Source of the DNA: Candidatus Dojkabacteria bacterium
GTDB lineage: Bacteria > Patescibacteriota > Dojkabacteria > SC72
Assembly (NCBI GenBank): GCA_011620305.1
Contig: WOZL01000110.1
Location: 1 to 15,355 of the forward strand
Direction: 5' to 3'
DNA length: 15,355 bases
Below the pieces are notes generated by a model. It was not told where the DNA came from, searched no databases, and was given only the letters and a program-made list of their open reading frames with translations. The translations under genes and the position numbers were made by a program. The number at the start of each line of letters is the position of its first letter. The stretch's first letter is position 1. Shown piece after piece: positions 5,821-13,484 of the stretch.

Positions 5821-8724
5821 TTACTCATATTTTGGATAGCAACACTTCTTATACTTCTTACCACTGCCACAAGGACAAGGGTCATTTCTTCCAACCTTCA
5901 TACTCTTCTCTACTGTCTGCTGTTTATTAACTTTTCCAGGTCGATTATCATTCTTTACTAATTGTGGTTTCTGTGCCTGTATATTACTTGGTAAAGCTGG
6001 TGCATCTCTTTTAACTACTCTAACCTTAAAGAATCTATCCCTTACACTCTGATTAATACTATCAAACATCTTATCAAACATCTCAAAACCTTCATTCTTG
6101 TACTCAACCAATGGGTCTCTTTGTGCTAAGTTTCTAAGAGATATACCCTCCCTTAAATCAGCCATATTATCAAGATGCTCCATCCAATACCTATCAAATG
6201 ATTGTAATATTAAAACCTTAGACAACTCTTTTAGAGCTCCCTGTGATATATCATGACTATGGATTACAAATGCCATGAGGATTAATTTCTTAACCTTTGT
6301 TAACTGCATAAGGTCATCCTCAGTATATTTCAACTTCTTTAGAGCTTTTTCATACAATTCTTCTGAAAGAAGATTCTTAATCTGTGTAACTAACTTACTC
6401 TCTTCCTCCTCATCAATTTTCATATCATCCTTTCTTTGAGAAGCAAAAAGATAGTCAGCGTATGAGAGTTGCTCTTTAAGTATCCATATCTCTAATGGTG
6501 TATATCCATAAGTAAATTCTGAGATTAATGGAATATCCCATGTACTATCTCTACTTAAACTAAATGCATCTAGTTGATCTTGTAGAGTTTCAATATCAAT
6601 ATCTTTAGCGAGTTTGAGATCTTTGATTGAATCGAAATCTCCATTCTCTCTCTCCTTCTTAGCAACCTTCAATATATTTGTCCTAAGTCCATATATGATA
6701 TCTCTCTGTTGATTTAGTACATCATCGTACTCAACCAATCTTTTACGTATATCGTAGTTATGAGACTCTACTCTCTTTTGGGCATTTTCTATAGTTCTAC
6801 CAAGTATACCCATAGAGATTGGTGTATCCTCCTCCAAGCCTACTTGAGACATTATCATCTGCATCCTCTCTCCACCAAATAGTCTCATTAATTCATCTTC
6901 AAAGGATATGTAAAATCTAGTTTCACCAGGGTCACCCTGTCTACCAGATCTACCTCTTAACTGATTATCAATTCTTCTAGACTCATGTCTTTCTGAACCT
7001 ATTACATACAAACCACCTAAGTCAGTAACACCCTCTTCAAGTGCAATATCTGTACCTCTACCAGCCATATTGGTAGCTATGGTTACAGAACCCTTCTGAC
7101 CAGCCTGAGCAACAATCTTAGCCTCTCTTTCGTGATACTTAGCATTCAATACCTCATGTGGGACTCCCTCCTTAGAGAGCATCTCAGAGAGTATCTCTGA
7201 TTTCTCCACAGAGGTAGTTCCAAGTAGTACAGGTTGCTCTTTTTGGAAATGTTCTTTTACATCTTCTACTATAGCTTTAAACTTTGCATCTTGTGTTTTG
7301 TACACAACATCAGGATGATCAATTCTAATTACGGGGTTGTTAGTTGGGACAACTATAGTATCAAGTCCATATATGGATGCAAACTCCTCTGCTTCTGTAA
7401 TAGCGGTAGCAGTCATACCAGACATATATGAGTACATTCTAAAGTAGTTCTGTAGTGTTATTGTAGCCATTGTTCTAGACTCTCTTTTAACCTCTACACC
7501 CTCTTTAGCCTCAATAGCTTGGTGAAGTCCTTCACTGTATCTTCTACCTGCCATTGCTCTACCGGTAAATTCATCAACGATAATTACCTCACCATTCTTA
7601 ATCATATACTCCTCATCTCTTTGGTATAGCTCTTTAGCTTTAAGTGCATTATCAAGGTGATATGCAAACTGTGCATTCTCATATATATTCTCTACATTAA
7701 GCATCTTCTCTACTTGGTCCATACCTTGGTCTGTTAAAGATACTGCATTAGCTTTCTCATCTACAGTGTAATGTTTCTCTGGTTTAAGGTTGTTTACTAA
7801 AGAAGAAAACTGCGAATACATCTCATTGGAGTCTTGTGCACTAGTAGAAATGATTAAAGGAGTACGTGCTTCGTCGATAAGGATGGAGTCTGCCTCGTCC
7901 ACTATAGCAAAATATCTAGGTCCTTGTACCCTATCATCAATATTTCTAACCATATTATCTCTAAGGTAGTCAAAACCAAACTCATTGTTAGTACCGTATA
8001 CTACATCACAAGCATATGCTTCCTTCTTACTACACTCTATTAGATTTACACCAGACATATGGTCATACTTAAGCCTACCTGCTTTCTTAGCTTTCTCATC
8101 TCTTTCCTTAATCAATTCTTCTGCTTCTTCACCTTTTAGTTCTATAGCCTCTTCGTCTGATATATATCTGTACTGTTGTCCAGAACCTATAGCAGATACA
8201 GTAATTCCTAGAGAACCTAGTATATGTCCATTCCACTCTGCATCTCTTTTAGCAAGGTAGTCGTTAACAGTAACTAAGTGAGCTCCTCTTCCTGTTAGTG
8301 AGTAAAGATAGAGTGGCATATTAGCTGCCAAAGTTTTACCTTCACCCGTAAATAGCTCAGCTATTTTGTTATCAAACAGTACATATGCAGCTAATATCTG
8401 CACATCGAAGTGTCTGTGATTAGCTACCCTTTTAGATGCTTCTCTTACAGTAGCAAATGCGTCTGGAAGTATTTCATACAATCGAGCTTTTTCTTCTGCG
8501 AGTACTCTTTCTAATTCCACTTCGTTAAGTGTCTTAAACTGTTCTCTAGCATTATCTAGATCTACACCTATCTTCTCTCTAAATTCTTTAGTTTTTTCAG
8601 TTAGCTGTTTGTCAGAGAGTTTAGTATACTCATCTTCCAGATCGTTAATTTGATCTACTATTGGTTGTATTTTTTGTAATTGCTTTTCGTTTGAATCGAA
8701 AAGGTTGTCTAAAAATTTGAACAT
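5821..8724 (-). CDS. secA: Protein translocase ATPase SecA
   Basis: SecA drives secretory preproteins through SecYEG at the cytoplasmic membrane by ATP hydrolysis. The 967-residue protein is complete. Walker A is TGEGKT (126-131), Walker B IVDEADSILIDEARTPL (274-290), and the second ATPase lobe carries TNMAGRGTDIA (551-561) and the arginine-finger region QLRGRSGRQGDPGETRFY (588-605). The preprotein cross-linking region lies between, a helical wing/scaffold follows, and the SEC-C zinc motif closes the chain (C950, C952, C961, C962; CPCGSGKKYKKCC). Two oddities: the usual Met-Arg/Lys before TGEGKT is Leu-Phe, and about 40 extra, highly charged residues lie at 181-232, between GSLGITVSAIG and EAYACDVVYGTNNEFGFDYL, where E. 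coli SecA has about ten. The start has its own extended -10 just upstream with almost no leader. It would export the surface protein and the M23 peptidase seen here. Confidence 0.99.
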   Translation of the reverse strand: MFKFLDNLFDSNEKQLQKIQPIVDQINDLEDEYTKLSDKQLTEKTKEFREKIGVDLDNAREQFKTLNEVELERVLAEEKARLYEILPDAFATVREASKRVANHRHFDVQILAAYVLFDNKIAELFTGEGKTLAANMPLYLYSLTGRGAHLVTVNDYLAKRDAEWNGHILGSLGITVSAIGSGQQYRYISDEEAIELKGEEAEELIKERDEKAKKAGRLKYDHMSGVNLIECSKKEAYACDVVYGTNNEFGFDYLRDNMVRNIDDRVQGPRYFAIVDEADSILIDEARTPLIISTSAQDSNEMYSQFSSLVNNLKPEKHYTVDEKANAVSLTDQGMDQVEKMLNVENIYENAQFAYHLDNALKAKELYQRDEEYMIKNGEVIIVDEFTGRAMAGRRYSEGLHQAIEAKEGVEVKRESRTMATITLQNYFRMYSYMSGMTATAITEAEEFASIYGLDTIVVPTNNPVIRIDHPDVVYKTQDAKFKAIVEDVKEHFQKEQPVLLGTTSVEKSEILSEMLSKEGVPHEVLNAKYHEREAKIVAQAGQKGSVTIATNMAGRGTDIALEEGVTDLGGLYVIGSERHESRRIDNQLRGRSGRQGDPGETRFYISFEDELMRLFGGERMQMIMSQVGLEEDTPISMGILGRTIENAQKRVESHNYDIRKRLVEYDDVLNQQRDIIYGLRTNILKVAKKERENGDFDSIKDLKLAKDIDIETLQDQLDAFSLSRDSTWDIPLISEFTYGYTPLEIWILKEQLSYADYLFASQRKDDMKIDEEEESKLVTQIKNLLSEELYEKALKKLKYTEDDLMQLTKVKKLILMAFVIHSHDISQGALKELSKVLILQSFDRYWMEHLDNMADLREGISLRNLAQRDPLVEYKNEGFEMFDKMFDSINQSVRDRFFKVRVVKRDAPALPSNIQAQKPQLVKNDNRPGKVNKQQTVEKSMKVGRNDPCPCGSGKKYKKCCYPKYE

Positions 8725-8730
8725 GGATAG

Positions 8731-8739
8731 ATTATATCA
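8731..8739 (-). promoter_or_regulatory. Extended -10 promoter element for secA (leaderless type)
   Basis: The minus strand reads TGATATAAT, a perfect -10 hexamer preceded by the TGn extension. Only 6 bases separate TATAAT from the secA ATG, so the usual start site, about 7 bases after the hexamer, falls on or next to the A of ATG. No SD is present. A -35 is weak, as is common for extended -10 promoters. The element lies in the 48-base gap after the sulfotransferase gene, so secA can be transcribed independently. Confidence 0.7.
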
Positions 8740-8772
8740 CAGCTAAAGGTAGGGCTAAATTGTATATTTCAC

Positions 8773-9726
8773 TTAAACTTCATCATATCCCCAGAAGCTA
8801 ACTAGGTTGAAATCGATTAGCTGTTTACTGTTAAGATAGCTGTTAAGCTCTTTAACTTCGTCTAATAAATTTTTCTTTAACTTTATTCCTGCATCTTTTG
8901 ATAATTCAGGCTTCTTGGCTTTCTTAAAGAAGAATTTCTCAAAGAAAGAATTAAGCAAGGAGTAGAACTTTACTGGAACAAGTTTTCTAATAATATCCCA
9001 TACGAACGAGTGTTTAAGTCTATTAAAAAGTCCACCAAACCTTAATGTTTTACTTTGGTTTTTCTTTACACCAAAATCTGGAGAGAAATCTTTATCTTCT
9101 ACTTCTAAGAATTCAAGAATTTCTTTGTATACTCTTTCTTGGTCTTGGATAATTTGTTTTAAAAATACAATCTTTACCTTATCATTTCTAAATAGGTCTA
9201 CATACCTCTTAATCTGCTCTTTATACTTCACCCATTCAGAGTAGTATAGATAGGAAGGGGTGGAGATCTTTTCAGGTATCTGCTTCCCTTTCTTTCGCAT
9301 TTTCTCAAGTTCAAGAGCTTTAAGGAAATCTTCTTCTGTTTCATTTAAAGCGTGTAGACTATCAAAGTGTAATGACCTTAGAAAAGAAACCGGCTCTCTA
9401 AGGAAAATAATAATCTTAGCTTCTGAGTTATACTCATAGATATTCTTGGCTGCTTCTTTGGAATAGGTGTAGTGAGGAGAACAATCTCCTAGGATTTGAC
9501 CCTCTTTGGCATCCTCATATAGCTGATGATATTTATCAAGTGTACGTATAGGGTAGTTAACTTGCTTTCCATGGTACTCGTCACTCTCTTTATGAAAATC
9601 TGTACAGAAAAATTTGGGTTCTTTGTAATCTGGGACATAGATTTCAGGATGCTGTTTGGGTAGACCATAGAAGGTTGTAGTGCCACTCTTTAAGTTCCCT
9701 GCTAAAAAGAAATCTACTTTTCTCAT
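8773..9726 (-). CDS. PAPS-dependent sulfotransferase family protein
   Basis: Sulfotransferases of this fold transfer sulfate from PAPS to a hydroxyl or amine. The 317 residues include the 5'-phosphosulfate loop AGNLKSGTTTFY (9-20) followed by LPKQHPEIY and KEPKFF (35-40), the usual order in bacterial carbohydrate-type sulfotransferases. The 3'-phosphate motif is IIIFLREPVSFLRSLHF (105-121) with R110 and S118. The C-terminal part is Lys/Phe-rich with no signal peptide or clear membrane segment, so the protein should be cytoplasmic. Its ATG overlaps the epimerase stop as ATGA, so the two are co-translated; a 48-base gap with the secA promoter follows. Context suggests it sulfates the glycan made by neighbouring transferases. 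PAPS synthesis genes (CysN/D/C) are not in this window, so the donor source is unknown. An activity other than sulfation cannot be excluded. Confidence 0.87.
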   Translation of the reverse strand: MRKVDFFLAGNLKSGTTTFYGLPKQHPEIYVPDYKEPKFFCTDFHKESDEYHGKQVNYPIRTLDKYHQLYEDAKEGQILGDCSPHYTYSKEAAKNIYEYNSEAKIIIFLREPVSFLRSLHFDSLHALNETEEDFLKALELEKMRKKGKQIPEKISTPSYLYYSEWVKYKEQIKRYVDLFRNDKVKIVFLKQIIQDQERVYKEILEFLEVEDKDFSPDFGVKKNQSKTLRFGGLFNRLKHSFVWDIIRKLVPVKFYSLLNSFFEKFFFKKAKKPELSKDAGIKLKKNLLDEVKELNSYLNSKQLIDFNLVSFWGYDEV

Positions 9727-10838
9727 TTCTCAATGCCCACATTCTTTAAATAGTTAACTATATTCTTACTGGGACTAACACTCTTAAACAGGGGTTGTCT
9801 TCTGTAATTACTGTAATTCTCTACAAAGTCATCAATAACATCTTTATCAAATTTAGAAAGTACTACATTCTCATCTAGACCTTCCTTCCTCTCAGTTTCT
9901 TCTCTAAAGAGTATAGTAGGTACTCCAAGATAGCTTAACTCTTCTTGATTACTTCCCCCGTCTGTAATTACAAACTCTGCCCTATTACATGCATTAATCC
10001 AATCAATAAAACCAAACCTCTCATGCAATATAATTCTTGGATTTTGATCTAATTCTTCATACAACTTTAAGTCCTTTAATCTCTCTCTTGTAGTTGGATG
10101 AAGTGTAACAACCAATTTAATCTTCTCTGATATCTCTTTGAGGTAGGGGATGATAGTTTCTGTAAATCTCTTTTTATAAATATTCTCATACCTATGGATA
10201 GATACTAATGCATATGGTTCGTTTTGAAAACTGAAGTTAGTTTGCTGATTACTCTTAACTGCAAATTTAACACCTTCCAACATTGTATTTGCACCAATGT
10301 TTATCTTTTCCCCTTTAAATCTTTTTAAGTTTTTGAGACTCCATTCATCAGGACAAAAATATATATTAGACAACGAGAACGTAATCAATCTAGATATTTC
10401 CTCAGGGAATGGATCAAATATGTTGTAAGATCTTAATCCAGACTCTACATGAGCAACTTTACAACCTGCCATACGACCCATTAAAGCTCCTAACCATGCT
10501 GTAAATGTATCACCATGGGTTAAAACTATACCTTTCTCTGGGATATATGTCTTTGCTTTAAATAGAGATTTAAATAACATATCTAAAGTCCATTTTATAC
10601 CCTTGGATATGGTATTAGATTCATCCCCCTCATATACAACAACATCTGGTGTTCTCAAATCATATACATCTAATATCTCTTGTATATTTTCCCTATGTTG
10701 CACTGTATATATGAGAGTATATTCAACACCTTGCTGTTTCATTTCATACATCACTGGAGCCATTTTTATAAACTGAGCTCTGGTACCGAGAATCAAATAA
10801 ATTTTTGGATGAGTATTGTTCATGTATTTCTTAGTCAA
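9723..10838 (-). CDS. UDP-N-acetylglucosamine 2-epimerase family protein (WecB-like)
   Basis: WecB-type enzymes interconvert UDP-GlcNAc and UDP-ManNAc in the cytoplasm; related NeuC enzymes hydrolyse instead. Counting from a TTG start (371 residues), the family's key positions are present: R20 and K25 in GTRAQFIKMAPV, D110 in THGDTFTAWLGAL, E132 in VESGLRS, E146 in FPEEISR, H215 in SIHRYEN, and a UDP-site TDGGSNQEELSYLGVP (292-307) with ETERKEG. Deviations are GTRAQ for the common GTRPE and TDGGSNQEE for TDSGGIQEE, so this is a divergent subfamily and the substrate is not certain. TTG at 10838 is chosen because GAGAGGGGGG ends 6 bases before it; ATG at 10823 (residue 6) is the alternative and has no spaced SD. 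It sits 19 bases after the UPF0104 gene and overlaps the sulfotransferase start by 4. Confidence 0.88.
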   Translation of the reverse strand: MTKKYMNNTHPKIYLILGTRAQFIKMAPVMYEMKQQGVEYTLIYTVQHRENIQEILDVYDLRTPDVVVYEGDESNTISKGIKWTLDMLFKSLFKAKTYIPEKGIVLTHGDTFTAWLGALMGRMAGCKVAHVESGLRSYNIFDPFPEEISRLITFSLSNIYFCPDEWSLKNLKRFKGEKINIGANTMLEGVKFAVKSNQQTNFSFQNEPYALVSIHRYENIYKKRFTETIIPYLKEISEKIKLVVTLHPTTRERLKDLKLYEELDQNPRIILHERFGFIDWINACNRAEFVITDGGSNQEELSYLGVPTILFREETERKEGLDENVVLSKFDKDVIDDFVENYSNYRRQPLFKSVSPSKNIVNYLKNVGIEK

Positions 10839-10844
10839 TTAATT

Positions 10845-10856
10845 CCCCCCTCTCTT
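10845..10856 (-). promoter_or_regulatory. Strong purine ribosome-binding site deciding a TTG start
   Basis: The minus strand reads AAGAGAGGGGGG then AATTAA then TTG. The G-rich run is 6 bases from TTG at 10838, a normal SD spacing, but 21 bases from the first ATG at 10823. This supports TTG as the epimerase start. It is the strongest SD-like site in the window. Confidence 0.55.
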
Positions 10857-10857
10857 T

Positions 10858-11829
10858 TTATTCAGTGCTTTTTGGAATTGTATTCTTGTTTTTCAAATTA
10901 GCAGATAGCCTTAAATACGATATGCTGCCAATTATGAATGTATTAATAAGAGCTATAGCTCTAACAATCAATGATCCTAAAAGAATTATATCAGAATCTA
11001 ACCCTATTATCTGTGAAGAAAACATATATACTCCCTCCTTTATACCAATACTATCCGGAGTAATATTAACAAAGGTTGTGATAATTCCTATTGAGGTCAT
11101 ATATAGAGACTCAAAGAAACCTAAGTTCACACCTAAACCTTTGTATACAAAGATAAACTGAAGAGATGAAAGTATAAGTATGCATATCGAGAGAAGAATA
11201 AAGAGTGGAAATTTTTTTCTTTCATCCTTAATCCTCTTCCAACCCTCTAAAATACTCTCTATCCATCTTAGTACCTTACTATCCTTTCTATTCTTAATCT
11301 TTGGATCAACAACTAGAAGTATTAACATACCGATAAGTAGCAATAAGAGAAAGGATAGGATGATGTAGTTAATACGATTGTAGGTTAGAGAGATATAGAA
11401 GAGAGATATAAGTCCGATAATTGAATTACTTATAAAGCTTACTACATAAAAACCCGCTATTGTAGATATATACTTTGTATACGGAAGTTTGTAGACCTCT
11501 TTAAGAAAGTATCCTCTAAATACTGCACCTCCTTCTGATACCAATTTATTTAAGAAAGCATTGGAGTATTGAAGCTGTAAAGACTGTTTAAAAGGTATAG
11601 AGATTTTTAAAATACCAATTACTAACATATTGACCAGTGCAGTAACTGCAATCACTAATACTTGAAGTACAAGGATATAGAGAATGTATTTAATCTCTAG
11701 GTTTCTTAAAGAAGAGAATATATCCCTATTATTATATAGATAGTAACCCATCAAAAAGATTACTATGATTGTTAGAATATTGGTTAGAGTTTTTCTATGT
11801 TTTTTTAGGAATTTGAGTATTGAGTCCAT
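10858..11829 (-). CDS. UPF0104 / lysylphosphatidylglycerol-synthase-like integral membrane protein
   Basis: This family (PF03706, including the membrane half of MprF and archaeal AglD relatives) comprises polytopic proteins tied to lipid or glycan transfer or flipping. The 323 residues show hydrophobic segments at about 14-32, 47-74, 120-148, 152-174, 208-228, 240-258 and 281-305, with charged loops between. The family signature is visible as NITPDSIGIKEGVYMF (255-270), the equivalent of the common TPGGLGxREG, and as NAFLNKLVSEGGAVFRGYFL (90-109). There is no catalytic MprF domain, so aminoacyl transfer is not implied. It heads the minus-strand run, with a TATAAT upstream at 11863-11868 and the epimerase 19 bases downstream. 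Translocating or organising a lipid-linked intermediate for the glycan enzymes is plausible but inferred. Start ATG 11829 has no obvious SD. Confidence 0.9.
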   Translation of the reverse strand: MDSILKFLKKHRKTLTNILTIIVIFLMGYYLYNNRDIFSSLRNLEIKYILYILVLQVLVIAVTALVNMLVIGILKISIPFKQSLQLQYSNAFLNKLVSEGGAVFRGYFLKEVYKLPYTKYISTIAGFYVVSFISNSIIGLISLFYISLTYNRINYIILSFLLLLLIGMLILLVVDPKIKNRKDSKVLRWIESILEGWKRIKDERKKFPLFILLSICILILSSLQFIFVYKGLGVNLGFFESLYMTSIGIITTFVNITPDSIGIKEGVYMFSSQIIGLDSDIILLGSLIVRAIALINTFIIGSISYLRLSANLKNKNTIPKSTE

Positions 11830-11862
11830 CTTGTATCTATTTAACTTACTATTTCTACCATG

Positions 11863-11868
11863 ATTATA
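11863..11868 (-). promoter_or_regulatory. -10 element for the UPF0104-led minus-strand operon
   Basis: A perfect TATAAT lies on the minus strand 33 bases before the ATG at 11829, giving a leader of about 26 bases. The -35 region is weak (GATTAA at a 17-base spacing). It shares the 93-base divergent region 11830-11922 with the oppositely oriented M23 gene promoter, so the two may compete or be co-regulated. Confidence 0.5.
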
Positions 11869-11911
11869 CTACATCTTAATACTATTTAATCTCCTATTCA
11901 TCTTTCTTTTT

Positions 11912-11917
11912 GATAAT
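11912..11917 (+). promoter_or_regulatory. -10 element abutting the M23 peptidase start (leaderless type)
   Basis: GATAAT (preceded by TTTTT) ends 5 bases before ATG at 11923, so the expected transcription start falls on or near the ATG. The intervening GGAGT contains GGAG but only one base from ATG, too close to act as an SD. The geometry closely matches the secA promoter. No clear -35 is visible in the pyrimidine-rich stretch upstream. Confidence 0.5.
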
Positions 11918-11922
11918 GGAGT

Positions 11923-13476
11923 ATGAAATTACTAAAAGTTTTACTACTCTTTCTCTCTCCAATATATGCTCATACAGATGTAGATGTATATGTAGGCAAT
12001 CCAGTAAACATACAATGGCAAGAGTATGGAGATGAGTATGAGTATATGGTTGAGATATATCAACTTAAGGATAGTACAGAGAGTTTAATATATACCTCTG
12101 ATTGGATATTAGAGAACAGTATAGAGGTAGAGATAGATGAAGAGTCTTCCTATCTTTGGAAGGTACATATCAAAGAATTAGATAAAATATGTGATGATGA
12201 TTATCAATGTTTCAATGTAGAGTCTGGATATTTTGATTTCTACTTCCCAGAGGTACCTGAAGAATCAGAAAATTCTATTGATGATGATATAATTGAAGAG
12301 CCCATTGTTGTTAAGGAAGAAGAAGAGAAGATAGAGATTAAACCTACAATAGAACCTAAACCAATACAGAAGAAAGAGGTTCTAGGAACTACAGATACAA
12401 CAGAGAAATATATTCCTAAAGAAGAGTTTGAAGAACCAGAGAAGGTAAAAGAGGTTAAGGCAGTAGAGGAATTTAAAAAAGAGCAGGAGATAAAAAGTAA
12501 CTACTGTGAATATATTTACAATGTAAATAAGAAAGAGTTTCGTTTAATAGATTGTGATATAGAAAAGCCTAAGATTACATCATCCACCTACTCTACATAC
12601 AATGATATGAATATTGTAAATAGTAAGGGTACATATACAGACTCAGTAAAGATATATATTAAGAATGCTGTATGTAAAAATTTTGATATATTTAATCCTA
12701 AGACCTGGTTTGGTTGTGATGAAGTAGTAACAAGCACAGATGAGTATGATATTAAACTAAACCATGAGGTGTATTTTTTTAATAACAGGGTAATATCCCC
12801 CTCTAGCTATATATTTAAAGATAAGGAGTTTGAAATAGCGGGGATATACAGTACCCTACCTTCAGATCTAATATTCAAAGCTTACTTCTCTTTAAAGCAT
12901 AGAGGTAATTGGTTAGATCAAGAGCTGGCCCTAAAGATGCCTACCACTTTTAAGAAGATAGAGGATGGGGGTAATAGTAGTAATGGTATATACTCCTTCC
13001 CTTTCTCTAAAATTGTATATGTAAATCAGTGGCATGGTTGTACTGCCTATCAATGTCCTCATAAGGGTATAGATTTTGCAGTAGCTAAGGAGAAGATATA
13101 TGCAAGTGGTAGTGGTACTGTAGTAGCTAAGGGATATGATACTTACTACGGTGAGTGTAATAGCGGAGGTAACTATCTCTTAGTTAAGTATGATAGTGGT
13201 CATCATATGTCATATATGCACTTAGAGAAGACGTATGTGAAAGATGGTCAGAGAGTTAAAGAGGGTGATTTACTCGCACTTAGTGGTAATACAGGTTCTA
13301 GTAATTGCCAACCTTTAGGCTATCATCTTCACTTTGAGTTAAGAGAAAAGCGTAGTCAGAGTACACATATAGATCCTGTGCCTTTTATTGATGTTAATTG
13401 GAGCTTAGTAAAAACAAACAAGAGCAATATATATCCTAAGAGGTTAAGTGGTGATAATCCACATCCAAGTTACTAA
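11923..13476 (+). CDS. Exported M23 (LytM-type) peptidoglycan endopeptidase with N-terminal FN3-like module
   Basis: M23 enzymes are zinc metallopeptidases that cut peptide cross-bridges of peptidoglycan. The 517-residue protein has a short signal peptide (1-16, ending IYA), so it should act outside the membrane. Residues about 20-85 form an FN3-like beta module (NIQWQEYGDEYEYMVEI...SYLWKVHI). A long Glu/Pro/Lys linker (about 108-192) could span the wall. A middle cysteine-bearing domain (about 194-340) is unassigned. The catalytic domain follows (about 355-485): H380 and D384 in HKGIDFA and H468/H470 in GYHLHFE give the complete zinc/catalytic set, with VKEGDLLALSGNTG between. C373 and C378 just before the active site may form a disulfide. 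It starts a two-gene plus-strand unit, 8 bases before the next gene, divergent from the glycan operon. Intact motifs suggest an active wall-remodelling hydrolase. Confidence 0.93.
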   Translation: MKLLKVLLLFLSPIYAHTDVDVYVGNPVNIQWQEYGDEYEYMVEIYQLKDSTESLIYTSDWILENSIEVEIDEESSYLWKVHIKELDKICDDDYQCFNVESGYFDFYFPEVPEESENSIDDDIIEEPIVVKEEEEKIEIKPTIEPKPIQKKEVLGTTDTTEKYIPKEEFEEPEKVKEVKAVEEFKKEQEIKSNYCEYIYNVNKKEFRLIDCDIEKPKITSSTYSTYNDMNIVNSKGTYTDSVKIYIKNAVCKNFDIFNPKTWFGCDEVVTSTDEYDIKLNHEVYFFNNRVISPSSYIFKDKEFEIAGIYSTLPSDLIFKAYFSLKHRGNWLDQELALKMPTTFKKIEDGGNSSNGIYSFPFSKIVYVNQWHGCTAYQCPHKGIDFAVAKEKIYASGSGTVVAKGYDTYYGECNSGGNYLLVKYDSGHHMSYMHLEKTYVKDGQRVKEGDLLALSGNTGSSNCQPLGYHLHFELREKRSQSTHIDPVPFIDVNWSLVKTNKSNIYPKRLSGDNPHPSY

Positions 13477-13484
13477 CTTTATTT

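Noticed and set aside
5776..5961. Plus-strand 61-codon hydrophobic open frame
   Set aside because: Mostly antisense to the SEC-C end of secA; hydrophobicity arises from the reverse complement of Lys/Gly codons. No promoter or SD supports it.
10865..11368. Plus-strand open frames opposite the UPF0104 gene
   Set aside because: The minus-strand product has clear membrane helices and the family signature; the opposite frames are short and featureless.
10858..11829. Full MprF lysyl-phosphatidylglycerol synthase
   Set aside because: Only the membrane portion is present (323 residues); the C-terminal aminoacyl-transferase domain is absent, so antimicrobial-peptide resistance should not be claimed.
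11918..11921. GGAG as Shine-Dalgarno for the M23 gene
   Set aside because: Only one base separates it from ATG, too close for ribosome binding; the GATAAT position better explains the start as leaderless.
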